This document shows, piece after piece, positions 42,042-51,041 of a DNA stretch of 51,317 bases. The position numbers and the translations under genes were made by a program. Position 1 is the first letter of the stretch. Each line of letters opens with the position of its first letter. Origin of the DNA: Selenomonas sp. WCT3 (lineage in GTDB: Bacteria > Bacillota > Negativicutes > Selenomonadales > Selenomonadaceae); contig FNCM01000016.1 of assembly GCA_900100835.1 (NCBI GenBank), positions 1 through 51,317 of the forward strand, read 5' to 3'. The notes below the pieces were generated by a model. That model saw only the letters and a list, made by a program, of their open reading frames with translations, made no database searches and was not told the origin of the DNA.

Positions 42042-42515
42042 ATGATGAATGAAGTCATTAAACTGTTGCGCACGCAGCTAATGCTCTCGACAGAATGCCT
42101 GGAAAGACTCCAGGCAATCAAAACAGCACTGAAAGAGAACAGTGCCGGCAAAGGGGTAACAGAGGCTGTGCAGGCAATTGAACCTACCCTTACCAGGATT
42201 GGTCAGCTAGAGAAACTCACGCGGGAATTTCTCGAAAAGACAGGAAAGAAGAGAATGACTGCTTATGCAGCCAGCATGCCGGACTCTGTGGAAAGAGATG
42301 CGGTTATGCGGCTCTTATCAAGAATCCAGGGATTGGATGAACGCCTGCAGAGGGAACTGGCATCGACGCAGGCACTCCTGAAGCGAAGTAAGGAGTTTGT
42401 GGATTTTCACATTAATGTGATGACCCAGACCGCGGCTAATGACACCTATGCACCTCCGGGGACACCTGAGGTGGAGAATCGCCGTGGAATCAAGATGTTT
42501 GATGCAAATGTTTGA
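42042..42515 (+). CDS. Second FlgN-like helical protein
   Basis: 157 aa, helical throughout (EVIKLLRTQLMLSTECLERL, LEKLTREFLEKTGKKR, LDERLQRELASTQALLKRSK). It lies directly between flgN and flgK with no terminator, which suggests a second chaperone of the FlgN type, perhaps giving one each for FlgK and FlgL. The sequence similarity to FlgN is weak by eye. The start may be either of two adjacent ATGs (42042 or 42045). Confidence 0.6.
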   Translation: MMNEVIKLLRTQLMLSTECLERLQAIKTALKENSAGKGVTEAVQAIEPTLTRIGQLEKLTREFLEKTGKKRMTAYAASMPDSVERDAVMRLLSRIQGLDERLQRELASTQALLKRSKEFVDFHINVMTQTAANDTYAPPGTPEVENRRGIKMFDANV

Positions 42516-42574
42516 TTCCCTTTGTGGAATGCGAAAAAGATGATAGGGAAATGAAGAAAGAAAAGGTGAGATAA

Positions 42575-44386
42575 ATGCGTTCAACATTTTCTGGACTGAA
42601 TACGATGGTTCGTGGTGTATTTGCCAATCAGCTGTCGCTGGATACCGTCGGCCATAATATCACAAATGCTTCAACGGAAGGATATTCTCGTCAGAAGGTC
42701 AATCTCGCAGCAACGAGAGGCCAGGGAGTATCCTCTCTTTATGGCAATGTTATGGTTGGTACGGGCGTTGATTCGATGTCCATCGAACGTGCCCGCAATA
42801 TTTATGCCGATAAGCAGTTTTGGCAGGAGACCTCGACCCAGGAGTACTACAAGACGACGCAGGTCAACTACGAAAAGGTCGAGGCTGTGTTTGACGATTC
42901 GGATAAAACGGGTATCCTGAACGCTATGGATGAATTCTACAAGGCTTGGCAGAATCTGTCGAAAGACGCTTCTACAGCAAGTGCGCGTGTAGCAGTCATC
43001 GAGAAGGGCAATACCCTAGCCGATAGAATCAAGACAGCTGGACAGCAGCTCCAGTCCCAGATTAATTCCCAGTATGATGATATGCGGGTGACGGTAAATA
43101 AGATCAACGATACGACCGCTCATATCGTCGAATTAAATAAGAACATTATGCAGCAGGAAGCAACAGGGGCTTCGGCTAACGATTTACGTGACCAGCGCGA
43201 TTTGCTGGTCGATGAATTGTCGAAATACATGAATCTTAACGTCTATGAAGATGAGAAGGGCATGTATTCAGTAGTATCGAATGGTATTACGATGGTTGGC
43301 GGTGTGGAACGGTTGACCTTGGAGATGTCTGATCCTATCAATAACGGGGATTATGGCATTAATGATTATGTCATCAATATCAAAGAATCTGGTATCACTT
43401 TCCTGCCGCAGAATGGAAGCCTCAAGGCCCAGCAGGACACCATTGCGGAGGATAAGGCATATATTGATAAGCTGGCTGACATGGCAGGTTTCCTGCTTAC
43501 GACATTCAATAACATGCATCAGCAGGGCGCTGGTATCAATGGGACGGACAGCTCACTGGGGACTTTTGTCACGCAGCCGGATGGTACGGTAGTCGATGAA
43601 AGTGGCAGAGAATATAAAGGGCCGCTCTATGGCATGAATTTCTACGGCGACGATAATACGGTATATGAATGGGATGCCGACAATCATCAGATGAAGGCAA
43701 CGCTCATGACGGCCGGTACGGTTGAGCGTTCGATTACTTTCACAGAGACGAATAACAGTGATGGTACGGTTACGAGAACGCCTAAAGTTGATATCAGCGG
43801 TACGGTAAAATCAACGGATACGGTCCGCGGCATCAATATCATCACGGCGTTGACGGTTAATGGCCAGCTGTCGAAGACTGGCGGTCAGAATAATGTGGCA
43901 GCACGTATCTTTGCTGTGGAACAGAAAACGGATGAGAATGGAAAATTACTGGACGGGCAATATGAAATTGTTCCGAATGGTTCCAAAGATGGTACGAACG
44001 CGGTTAATCTCAGTGCCCTCATGAACATGAGCGGCTCGGAGGCCCAGAAGTACAATACGGCGAACATTCATCTGAACCACAGCGGCGAGGCAATCTCGAC
44101 CTCGGCGCGTGCGACTAATGCGGATTCGCTCAACGCCTACTACAATGCGATAACTTCCCGGCTGGGGAGTGATGCAGAATCCTTGAAGGCCAAAGAGAGT
44201 TCGCAGGAAGATTTGATTACGCAGATTGTCAATTGGCGTTCATCGACGGCTGGTGTCGACTGGAATGAGGAACTTACGAATATGATTACCTTCCAGAAGG
44301 GATACAGCGCATGTTCGCGCTGCTTGACGACCATGGATGAAATGTTGGATCGTTTGATCAACAATACGGGTACCGTTGGCAGATAA
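42575..44386 (+). CDS. flgK: Flagellar hook-associated protein 1
   Basis: 603-aa hook-filament junction protein. The N-terminal rod/hook motif is STFSGLNTMVRGVFANQLSL to VGHNITNASTEGYSRQKVNL. The C-terminal coiled segment is TNMITFQKGYSACSRCLTTM to DEMLDRLINNTGTVGR. The central domains are variable. Length is typical. AGGTGAG lies 5-6 nt before ATG 42575. It polymerises on the hook tip before FlgL and flagellin. Confidence 0.95.
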   Translation: MRSTFSGLNTMVRGVFANQLSLDTVGHNITNASTEGYSRQKVNLAATRGQGVSSLYGNVMVGTGVDSMSIERARNIYADKQFWQETSTQEYYKTTQVNYEKVEAVFDDSDKTGILNAMDEFYKAWQNLSKDASTASARVAVIEKGNTLADRIKTAGQQLQSQINSQYDDMRVTVNKINDTTAHIVELNKNIMQQEATGASANDLRDQRDLLVDELSKYMNLNVYEDEKGMYSVVSNGITMVGGVERLTLEMSDPINNGDYGINDYVINIKESGITFLPQNGSLKAQQDTIAEDKAYIDKLADMAGFLLTTFNNMHQQGAGINGTDSSLGTFVTQPDGTVVDESGREYKGPLYGMNFYGDDNTVYEWDADNHQMKATLMTAGTVERSITFTETNNSDGTVTRTPKVDISGTVKSTDTVRGINIITALTVNGQLSKTGGQNNVAARIFAVEQKTDENGKLLDGQYEIVPNGSKDGTNAVNLSALMNMSGSEAQKYNTANIHLNHSGEAISTSARATNADSLNAYYNAITSRLGSDAESLKAKESSQEDLITQIVNWRSSTAGVDWNEELTNMITFQKGYSACSRCLTTMDEMLDRLINNTGTVGR

Positions 44387-44411
44387 CATTACGATAATGA
44401 GGTGAAATAAA

Positions 44412-45746
44412 ATGTCTATTCGCGTAAGCAGCAACCAAATGGTTTATGGTTATCAGAAACAGCTTAATGATGCCAACAGCCGTCAGTCCAAGCTCTTAGA
44501 GCAGGGGGATGGCAGCAAGCTCCATCGTCCTTCTGATGATTCGGTAGCATATTCCAAATATCTTCGTTATACGGTTTCGGAGAATGAAAATGTTCAATAC
44601 CAGGATAATGTCAGTACGGCACTTTCTTGGATGAAGACCTCTGATGCGGCGCTGGTCAACATGACGAGCATCCAGACCACCTTTAAAGAGAAGACGATTG
44701 CGGCGGCTAACAGCACCAATAATGCCAGTGATATGACGGCTATCGCCAAGGAAATGATGGCGGAGATCCAGGAGCTGGTATCGCTGGGGAATACGATGCA
44801 GGGGGATAGCTATGTATTTGGCGGTCAAAAGGATTTGACGAAGCCGTTTATCATGTCGATGGAAGAAGTAAGCCGTGGCCTTGCCAAAACGCTGGACGAA
44901 AATCAGGCAGCCTTTTTTAGTGGCGATGGCGCTGTCGATGATTCTGGTAGTATGAAGCAGATGCTGACGCTCAAAGGTGATGACGGTAAAAAATATTATC
45001 TCAATACGAAGAATGGCAAGGTTTATAGCGAGGACTTTGTGGAAAATGGCTATAAGGATAAAATAGCCAGTGAGTCCCGGAAAGTGGTCAAGGATGGAGA
45101 CGAAGCTGGTACACTCACTGACTGGGGGGGCAGTACGGATGTCGCAAGGTATTTTGCCAATACGGGAAAGATAACGCCAGATGGAGAGTCGTTTAATCCC
45201 ACGATAACAGTGAATGGTGCAGCGGTTACGTTGCAATTTGATACAGTTAAACAGCAGATTGTTACCTACCATGGTGACGATAAAGGTGTCTCTATGGTAA
45301 AGAAAAATGGTTCGACAGAGCCGGTAGCCGACACGGTCAATGTTACGGGACCAGAAATTTTTGGTACGGATATCTTTGACGATCCGGCTTCAGGCAATAA
45401 AGCATCCGGTACAGCGATGCTTAATCAGATGCTTACGGTTCGTGCCAAGGTACAAGAAGGGAATCATAGTTGGTTGACGACGGATGGCCAGACCGTGTCG
45501 GATACCGCACACGCTACTACGGTAAATACGGAAACGAAACTTGGTGCTCGCCAGCAGCTTTATCAATCGGTACAGACCATGCTGGAGAATCAGAATGAGT
45601 TGATTACGTCGGATATCTCAAAGGTAAGTTCTACGGATGTAGCCAAGCTGGCGGTGCAGCTCATGCAGGAGCAGACAATTTACAATATGAGCTTGTCCCT
45701 TGGTGGCAGGATTTTGCCCCAGTCGCTGGCGGATTACCTGCGATAA
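44412..45746 (+). CDS. flgL: Flagellar hook-associated protein 3
   Basis: 444-aa hook-filament junction protein. The flagellin-like N-terminus (RVSSNQMVYGYQKQLNDANS, KLHRPSDDSVAYSKYLRYTV) and C-terminus (TDVAKLAVQLMQEQTIYNMS) flank a variable centre. At 444 aa it is longer than the roughly 300 aa of many FlgL proteins, so the centre carries an extra domain. GAGGTG precedes ATG 44412, 25 bp after flgK. Confidence 0.93.
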   Translation: MSIRVSSNQMVYGYQKQLNDANSRQSKLLEQGDGSKLHRPSDDSVAYSKYLRYTVSENENVQYQDNVSTALSWMKTSDAALVNMTSIQTTFKEKTIAAANSTNNASDMTAIAKEMMAEIQELVSLGNTMQGDSYVFGGQKDLTKPFIMSMEEVSRGLAKTLDENQAAFFSGDGAVDDSGSMKQMLTLKGDDGKKYYLNTKNGKVYSEDFVENGYKDKIASESRKVVKDGDEAGTLTDWGGSTDVARYFANTGKITPDGESFNPTITVNGAAVTLQFDTVKQQIVTYHGDDKGVSMVKKNGSTEPVADTVNVTGPEIFGTDIFDDPASGNKASGTAMLNQMLTVRAKVQEGNHSWLTTDGQTVSDTAHATTVNTETKLGARQQLYQSVQTMLENQNELITSDISKVSSTDVAKLAVQLMQEQTIYNMSLSLGGRILPQSLADYLR

Positions 45747-45833
45747 GAGGATAGCTTAAAGCTTAGAAACATAGTATAATATAGGTAGATAAAGGATTAG
45801 CAGGATTTTCCTAGGGAAAGGGTGAAATAATCT

Positions 45834-46412
45834 ATGCTGCGGTTAAATATGCGGACTACGCAGCCCATTATCGGGATGCATACGCAGCTTGGAAAGCTGG
45901 AAGCCCATTCGACACCGGCAAAACTGCATACTGAGAATCGGCAGGCCCGGTCTAATGCGCATTGGACGCAGCCGACCGTTGAAATCAATCAATATCCGAG
46001 TCGTCATTCCTATGGCTTTACGAATCATACAGATTTTGCCAAGGAACACGGACAGCAGGGATTCAGTGACTTAAAACAAACAACATCCCGTTGGACAGAA
46101 GAGGCTTGGGATAATATTGAGAATGGTGGCAAAAAGGGAAAGACGCCGGTCAAAGACCGCTATGATAGCAAGCTGCAGCAGGAAATCCGAAAGCAGCGGC
46201 ATATTGTGGCCAATCTCATTCCTGATCCGGAAATTCATTTTACGCCTGTGAAGGCGGACGGAGATGTTGATCCTGGTGATGTGACCGTCAAGATTGATAC
46301 AGACGCCTTTGCCAAGACGCATTTTACGCCGGGAAAAGTCGAGACCTATTTGAAGCAGAAACCGGATTTCAAGCAATGGGTTACGGAAGGCAAATACGAT
46401 ATTTACGCATGA
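45834..46412 (+). CDS. DUF6470 (YviE) family protein
   Basis: 192-aa soluble protein. The N-terminal MLRLNMRTTQPIIGMHTQLG begins with the short strand seen in DUF6470, and its position between flgL and fliW is where B. subtilis has yviE. No catalytic motif is visible; its function is unknown. A TATAAT-like sequence lies about 60 bp upstream (TAGTATAATATAGG), so it could start a sub-operon with fliW and csrA. Confidence 0.8.
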   Translation: MLRLNMRTTQPIIGMHTQLGKLEAHSTPAKLHTENRQARSNAHWTQPTVEINQYPSRHSYGFTNHTDFAKEHGQQGFSDLKQTTSRWTEEAWDNIENGGKKGKTPVKDRYDSKLQQEIRKQRHIVANLIPDPEIHFTPVKADGDVDPGDVTVKIDTDAFAKTHFTPGKVETYLKQKPDFKQWVTEGKYDIYA

Positions 46413-46449
46413 GGTATTAATGCATTGTGCGGATTTGGAGGCGTAACAA

Positions 46450-46896
46450 ATGAAAAAGGTCAACACACTACGGTTTGGCGAAATTGACATCGATGAGGGA
46501 AAAATCGTACATTTCGAAGATGGTATTCCAGCCTTCGAAGAGGAACATGAATTTGTCATCATCCCTTATGATGATGAAAGTCCTTATGTATTTCTTCAAT
46601 CCCTTTCCACACCGGATTTGGCGTTCTTGATGACGATGCCGTTTGTATTCTTCCCTGAGTATGAATTTGAGCTCGATGATGAGAGCCAGGCAAAGCTGGG
46701 AATTGAGGAGCAGGAGGAAATGCTCATTTATTCACTGCTGACGATTCCAGGCGGCAAGGTATCTGAGATGACGGCGAACCTTATGGCACCGGTTGTGGTC
46801 AATACGACCAATATGCAGGCTCGCCAGTTGGTACTTGATAAGAGCCGCTATACCACGAAGCATAGATTGTTTCCGGAAACGAAGGAGGACAAATAA
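46450..46896 (+). CDS. fliW: Flagellar assembly factor FliW
   Basis: 148 aa. Typical FliW segments are FGEIDIDEGKIVHFEDGIPA near the N-terminus, YVFLQSLSTPDLAFLM and LLTIPGGKVSEMTANLMAPV. It binds either cytoplasmic flagellin or CsrA; while flagellin is unexported, CsrA is freed to repress flagellin translation. Its stop overlaps the csrA start (TAATG), so the two are coupled. Confidence 0.95.
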   Translation: MKKVNTLRFGEIDIDEGKIVHFEDGIPAFEEEHEFVIIPYDDESPYVFLQSLSTPDLAFLMTMPFVFFPEYEFELDDESQAKLGIEEQEEMLIYSLLTIPGGKVSEMTANLMAPVVVNTTNMQARQLVLDKSRYTTKHRLFPETKEDK

Positions 46897-47123
46897 TGCT
46901 CGTACTTACTCGTAAACCCCGTCAGCAGATTATGATCGGTGACAACATTGTCATCAATATCGTTGAAGTTCAGGGAGATAATGTTCGCATCGCGATTGAT
47001 GCACCTCGTGATATCAAGATTTACCGGGGGGAAATCTACCGCGCTATCCAGGAAGAAAATCAAAAGGCTGCAGCACCGGCACCAAAGGATTTGGATCTCA
47101 GTGTTGCTTTACCAAATAAATAA
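46896..47123 (+). CDS. csrA: Carbon storage regulator, RNA-binding
   Basis: 75-aa dimeric RNA-binding protein. MLVLTRKPRQQIMIGDNIVI at the N-terminus and VRIAIDAPRDIKIYRGEIY in the middle are the standard CsrA strands that form the GGA-binding surface. It is translationally coupled to fliW, with AGGAGG inside the fliW 3' end. Likely targets are the two flagellin leaders described at 28584 and 50982. The C-terminal tail is a little longer than in E. coli. Confidence 0.96.
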   Translation: MLVLTRKPRQQIMIGDNIVINIVEVQGDNVRIAIDAPRDIKIYRGEIYRAIQEENQKAAAPAPKDLDLSVALPNK

Positions 47124-47163
47124 TTTAAGGAAAGCTAATATATAAATCTACGGAGGGATTACA

Positions 47164-47604
47164 ATGATAGGCAAAGTCCAGGATATGGTGACATCGGCTA
47201 TTGTTATTGGCGCGATGGACAAGGCTAGTGCAGATAGTTCGGTTGCCACCAGCAAAAATGCTAATGCGGAAGTAGCAACGGCGAATGCGTTCGAAGAGAC
47301 TTCTGCTGCCGATTATGTAAAGCAGGGAAATGCCGCTCAGGATGCAAAGAATGAGCAGCAGGAAGATGAGCAGAAACTCGATGAGGAAACCGTCAGCTAT
47401 ATGACCGAAGAGCTCAACGAGCTTATGCGTAAAATTGATGCAAATCTCGAATTCCAGTATCATAAGGAAGTCAATACGATGTCCGTAAAGATGCTGGATA
47501 AGAAAACGGGTAAAGTGCTCAAGGAAATTCCCCCGGAAGAAATGATCAAGCATATGATTCAGACAAGGGATTGGCTGGGAACCTTCCTGGACAAAAAGGC
47601 CTAA
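47164..47604 (+). CDS. flaG: FlaG-family flagellar protein
   Basis: 146 aa. The N-terminal half is low-complexity and hydrophilic. The C-terminal half carries the FlaG domain: LNELMRKIDANLEFQYHKEV, MSVKMLDKKTGKVLKEIPPE and MIKHM. It lies between csrA and fliD, as in many Firmicutes and Campylobacter relatives, where FlaG influences filament length. GGAGG precedes ATG 47164. Confidence 0.88.
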   Translation: MIGKVQDMVTSAIVIGAMDKASADSSVATSKNANAEVATANAFEETSAADYVKQGNAAQDAKNEQQEDEQKLDEETVSYMTEELNELMRKIDANLEFQYHKEVNTMSVKMLDKKTGKVLKEIPPEEMIKHMIQTRDWLGTFLDKKA

Positions 47605-47617
47605 GGAGGTGTAGGAA

Positions 47618-50035
47618 ATGGCTGTAAATGGTATATATGGACTCTCGGGTTCGGGTATCGACGTTGACTCCATGGTAAAAGTCGGTATGATGTCCAAACA
47701 GAGTGAATATGACCGCATGTATAAAAAAGAGGTCAAAAACGAATGGCTTAAGGAAGCGTATACGAGTGTATATTCGGATTTATCGACATTCAATAACTCC
47801 ACGATGTCAAAGTATAAGATGTCGGCAACGACCAGTCCGATGAGTGCGGCAAGTTCTTCCTCGACGGTTGCTACTGCGGTAGCAAATGCCGATGCAGCAA
47901 TTATGTCGCACACGGTAACGGTAGATCAAACTTCCAGTAATGCTTATTTACTTACGAAGACGACTTTGAATCGTGCCAATACAAGTACGGCAGCGGATAA
48001 AAGCATTTATCTGAAAGATGTGATTTTTGATTCGGCGAAACAGGCAGAGATCCGGGCAAAATTGGATGATGCAGCAACTGGCGAAGAATTTGCCAAGCAG
48101 ACAGCTGTCTCGTTCAAGATTGCTGATGGTACGACGACGGAATCTACGGAAAAGACGATTTCGTTTACCTATGAAGATATCTTCAACAGCAATGAGACGC
48201 TGAATGACTTAGTATCGAAAATCAATAGTTCTGGTGTAAATATGCGCGCATCTTACGATAGTACGAACGATGCCTTCTCGCTTTACCAGAAAGAGGGCGG
48301 TACGGCGAACCAGATTATTCTGTCAGCTGGGACTGATACGTCTATTGCAGAAAACAGCAATGGCCAGACGCTCATAAAGAATTTGCAACTAGCCAGTGTA
48401 ACCGTTGAGACGGATAGCAATGGCAATAAGGTCAGTAAGCTCTCCAACGTCGTTGACATGTCAACGACTGATGGTATTGGCAGCGTCGCAGCCAATTCGA
48501 TGCTGGTGGCCAAACTTTCTACCGATTCGTTGGCTGTAACGGAAGAGACGAAGCTTCGTGATATTTTAGGTGCGAATCCCAGCAGTGATACGGCAAACTT
48601 TACGATTTCCGTAGGCGATGGGGAGACCAAAACGTTTTCGGTAGAAAACATGGCGACTGCTACCGTCAAAGATTTTGCTGATGCTATCAACAATACAGGT
48701 TTAGGCCTTTCGGCTATGGTGGGAAGCGATGGTACCTTTGCAGTTTATGCAAAGGATGGCAGCAAGGTTACGCTGGCAGCAAATAGCTCCAGTGATGCCA
48801 CCAGTCTGCTGAATAAATTTGGCTTCCAGAACATCGCTGCCAGTGAAAAGAGAATGGCGGCAACGGATAAACTCAGTACGCTCTTCACTTCGGCAGGTGA
48901 TAGCAATGCGCTGAAGTTTACGATTTCGGATGGAGGAACTCCTAAGGAAATCTCAATTGCCGATGCCAGCACGGCTACCGTACAGGATTTGCTCGATAAG
49001 ATCAATGCAGCGGGCTTCAATGCTCAGCTCAATGATGCCGGAGAGCTGGAAATCGCAACGGATAGCAGCAAGGTAATCACGTTTGGAGTCATCAACAGTG
49101 ATGGAACAAGCGAGGCCGCCAATTCCCGTGCTTTCATTAACAGTCTGGGCTTCACGAGCAAAGAGCTTACATCGGACAGTTATGGTATCAGCGCTGCCGG
49201 AACGGATGGCAAAATCACGATCGATGGTAAGGAATACACGTCTACTACTGGCAAAGTATCGGTGGGCAACGTGACTTACACCATGCTGGCTAAAGGAACG
49301 ACTACAGTCAGCGTTACGCAGGATACGGATAAGATTGTTGAAAATGTAAAACAGTTCGTTGAAGATTACAACAAGATGATTGACGAACTCAATAGCAAAT
49401 ACAATGAACCCCAGTACAGGGATTATGGGGTCCTGACCAAAACGCAAGAAAACGGCATGACAAAAGAGCAGATTGAAAAGTGGAATGAAAAGGCTAAATC
49501 CGGTCTGCTTTATCATGACCAGACAATTGGCAAGATCATCAGTGCATTGCGTGAGGCTATCTACACCCCAGTGTCATCGGTCGATAGCAGCTATAACACG
49601 ATGATGTCTATCGGAATTTCTTCCAAAACGGATCGCGGGCATTTGCAGCTTGACGAAGATAAGTTGCGCAAGGCTTTGTCAGAAGATCCGGACTGTGTCC
49701 GTCAGATTTTCTCGTCCTCGGGTGATGAAAAGAAGACATTGGCAGATGGAACGGTTACGACGGTTACCAACTATGATAAAGAAGGCGTAGTCAACCGTAT
49801 CTATGATAAACTCAACGCTTCGATGAAGACGATGAAATCCTATGCAGGAACGTCTACCTCGGCATCGGATGGCAGCACGCTGGGGAATCTGATTCGTGAC
49901 ATGCAGACCAAGATGTCGAACTTCAAGACACTGATGGATGCGTTTGAAAAGACGCTTTACAAGAAGTATGATGCGATGGAATCGTCTATCCAGCAGCTTA
50001 GCATGCAGATGAGTTATATCACCGGCGGCAACTAA
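47618..50035 (+). CDS. fliD: Flagellar filament cap protein
   Basis: 805-aa hook-associated protein 2. The N-terminal motif GIYGLSGSGIDVDSMVKVGM with the following KNEWLKEAYTSVYSDLSTF and the C-terminal FliD_C region (VKQFVEDYNKMIDELNSKYN, YDAMESSIQQLSMQMSYITG) are clear. The protein is much longer than the roughly 450-500 aa common in other bacteria. The centre holds at least two repeated units of the flagellin-hook IN type, with copies of TIS.G(D/G)(G/E)... followed by (A)TVQDL or TVKDF. The cap sits at the filament tip and folds flagellin subunits. Confidence 0.93.
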   Translation: MAVNGIYGLSGSGIDVDSMVKVGMMSKQSEYDRMYKKEVKNEWLKEAYTSVYSDLSTFNNSTMSKYKMSATTSPMSAASSSSTVATAVANADAAIMSHTVTVDQTSSNAYLLTKTTLNRANTSTAADKSIYLKDVIFDSAKQAEIRAKLDDAATGEEFAKQTAVSFKIADGTTTESTEKTISFTYEDIFNSNETLNDLVSKINSSGVNMRASYDSTNDAFSLYQKEGGTANQIILSAGTDTSIAENSNGQTLIKNLQLASVTVETDSNGNKVSKLSNVVDMSTTDGIGSVAANSMLVAKLSTDSLAVTEETKLRDILGANPSSDTANFTISVGDGETKTFSVENMATATVKDFADAINNTGLGLSAMVGSDGTFAVYAKDGSKVTLAANSSSDATSLLNKFGFQNIAASEKRMAATDKLSTLFTSAGDSNALKFTISDGGTPKEISIADASTATVQDLLDKINAAGFNAQLNDAGELEIATDSSKVITFGVINSDGTSEAANSRAFINSLGFTSKELTSDSYGISAAGTDGKITIDGKEYTSTTGKVSVGNVTYTMLAKGTTTVSVTQDTDKIVENVKQFVEDYNKMIDELNSKYNEPQYRDYGVLTKTQENGMTKEQIEKWNEKAKSGLLYHDQTIGKIISALREAIYTPVSSVDSSYNTMMSIGISSKTDRGHLQLDEDKLRKALSEDPDCVRQIFSSSGDEKKTLADGTVTTVTNYDKEGVVNRIYDKLNASMKTMKSYAGTSTSASDGSTLGNLIRDMQTKMSNFKTLMDAFEKTLYKKYDAMESSIQQLSMQMSYITGGN

Positions 50036-50075
50036 GCGGATAGCGTTTCAATCTAGAAACCTAGGAGGCACGTAA

Positions 50076-50489
50076 ATGGTAAATAATGCAGCTGAAGCTT
50101 ATAAACGCCAGCAGATCATGACGGCAACGCCGGAGGCGCTGACGCTCATGCTTTACAATGGCTGCCTGAAATTCATGAATGAAGGCAAGGATGCCATTGA
50201 GGCGAAACAATGGGAACAGGCGAATACTTCCCTGCAGAAAGCGCAGAATATCATCTCGGAGTTCCGCATTACGCTTAACATGGAATATGATATCAGCAAG
50301 CAGCTTATGCCGCTATACAATTACACCTATGACCGCCTCGTAGAGGGAAATATCAAGAGTGATACTGCTATGGTGCAGGAGGCTATCGATATCATCAAGG
50401 AGTTGCGTGATGCTTGGGCACAAGCGATGAAAAAAGCGCGTCAAGACTCCGGCACCAAGAATGTGCAGGGTGATAGCTATGTCGGCTAA
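50076..50489 (+). CDS. fliS: Flagellin export chaperone FliS
   Basis: 137-aa four-helix protein that binds the C-terminus of flagellin before export. The FliS signature is AAEAYKRQQIMTATPEALTL through MLYNGCLKFM, with a later YDISKQLMPLYNYTYDRL. AGGAGG lies 7 nt before ATG 50076. It overlaps the following chaperone-like gene by 11 bp. Confidence 0.95.
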   Translation: MVNNAAEAYKRQQIMTATPEALTLMLYNGCLKFMNEGKDAIEAKQWEQANTSLQKAQNIISEFRITLNMEYDISKQLMPLYNYTYDRLVEGNIKSDTAMVQEAIDIIKELRDAWAQAMKKARQDSGTKNVQGDSYVG

Positions 50490-50829
50490 ATCAGCGATGG
50501 AACAGGCAAAGGCGAACTGGGAGATGTATTATACGCTCTCCCAGGAGCTTTTGAAGTTTATTGGCAAAGAGGATATCGATGAGTTCATCGACCTTACGCA
50601 ACAGCGGGAGAAGCTTGTGGCGCGAATGAAAGGTTTGCCGGAAACAGAAGCGTATCGCAAGACAGCTGAATGCCAGGCGCTTATCGAGCAAATCAAGCCA
50701 CTGGATATGCAGATCATTTATAAGGCAAAATCGTGGCTCAACAAGTCAAAACGGCAGAATGCTACGGTTCATGCCTATGATTTACAGGGAATCAATCCGC
50801 TGGGAAATATTTTGAATAAAAAATACTAA
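50479..50829 (+). CDS. FliT-like flagellar chaperone
   Basis: 116 aa from ATG 50479, with AGGG 8 nt upstream; a frame-extending ATG at 50461 is also possible. The protein is helical (LSQELLKFIGKEDIDEFIDL, LVARMKGLPETEAYRKTAEC). FliT-type chaperones of FliD are small, poorly conserved and follow fliS, which fits here. The assignment rests on position, size and helical character. Confidence 0.65.
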   Translation: MSAKSAMEQAKANWEMYYTLSQELLKFIGKEDIDEFIDLTQQREKLVARMKGLPETEAYRKTAECQALIEQIKPLDMQIIYKAKSWLNKSKRQNATVHAYDLQGINPLGNILNKKY

Positions 50830-50846
50830 AAAATACTAAAAAACAC

Positions 50847-50874
50847 TTAAGATTTGTGAGGTGTCTATCGATAT
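50847..50874 (+). promoter_or_regulatory. Sigma-28/SigD-like promoter of flagellin gene 2
   Basis: TTAA (50847-50850) and CGATAT (50869-50874) lie 18 bp apart, with the same CACTTAAGA flank as flagellin 1. Two tandem copies of AAATACTAAA (from about 50821) lie just upstream and could act as an A-rich UP element. Confidence 0.65.
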
Positions 50875-50981
50875 ATATAGTGTAATACAAAATGGTAATA
50901 CGTAAGCTGCTAAGGAAAGCGGCGGTGGTCAGCTAGCAGCCCCCGAAGTTAACGGAACAGCTTACTATTATATAAGGGAAT

Positions 50982-51001
50982 AACGGGCATGGATGTCCGT
51001 T
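50982..51001 (+). promoter_or_regulatory. CsrA-type hairpin in the flagellin 2 leader
   Basis: 8-bp stem AACGGGCA/TGTCCGTT (one G-U pair) with loop TGGA. A second site AGGGAGGA (51026-51033) overlaps the Shine-Dalgarno sequence 37 nt downstream. This mirrors the two-site arrangement in the hag leader of B. subtilis. Confidence 0.65.
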
Positions 51002-51041
51002 ACAAAATAATTTTTCTGTATAATCAGGGAGGAATATTATC

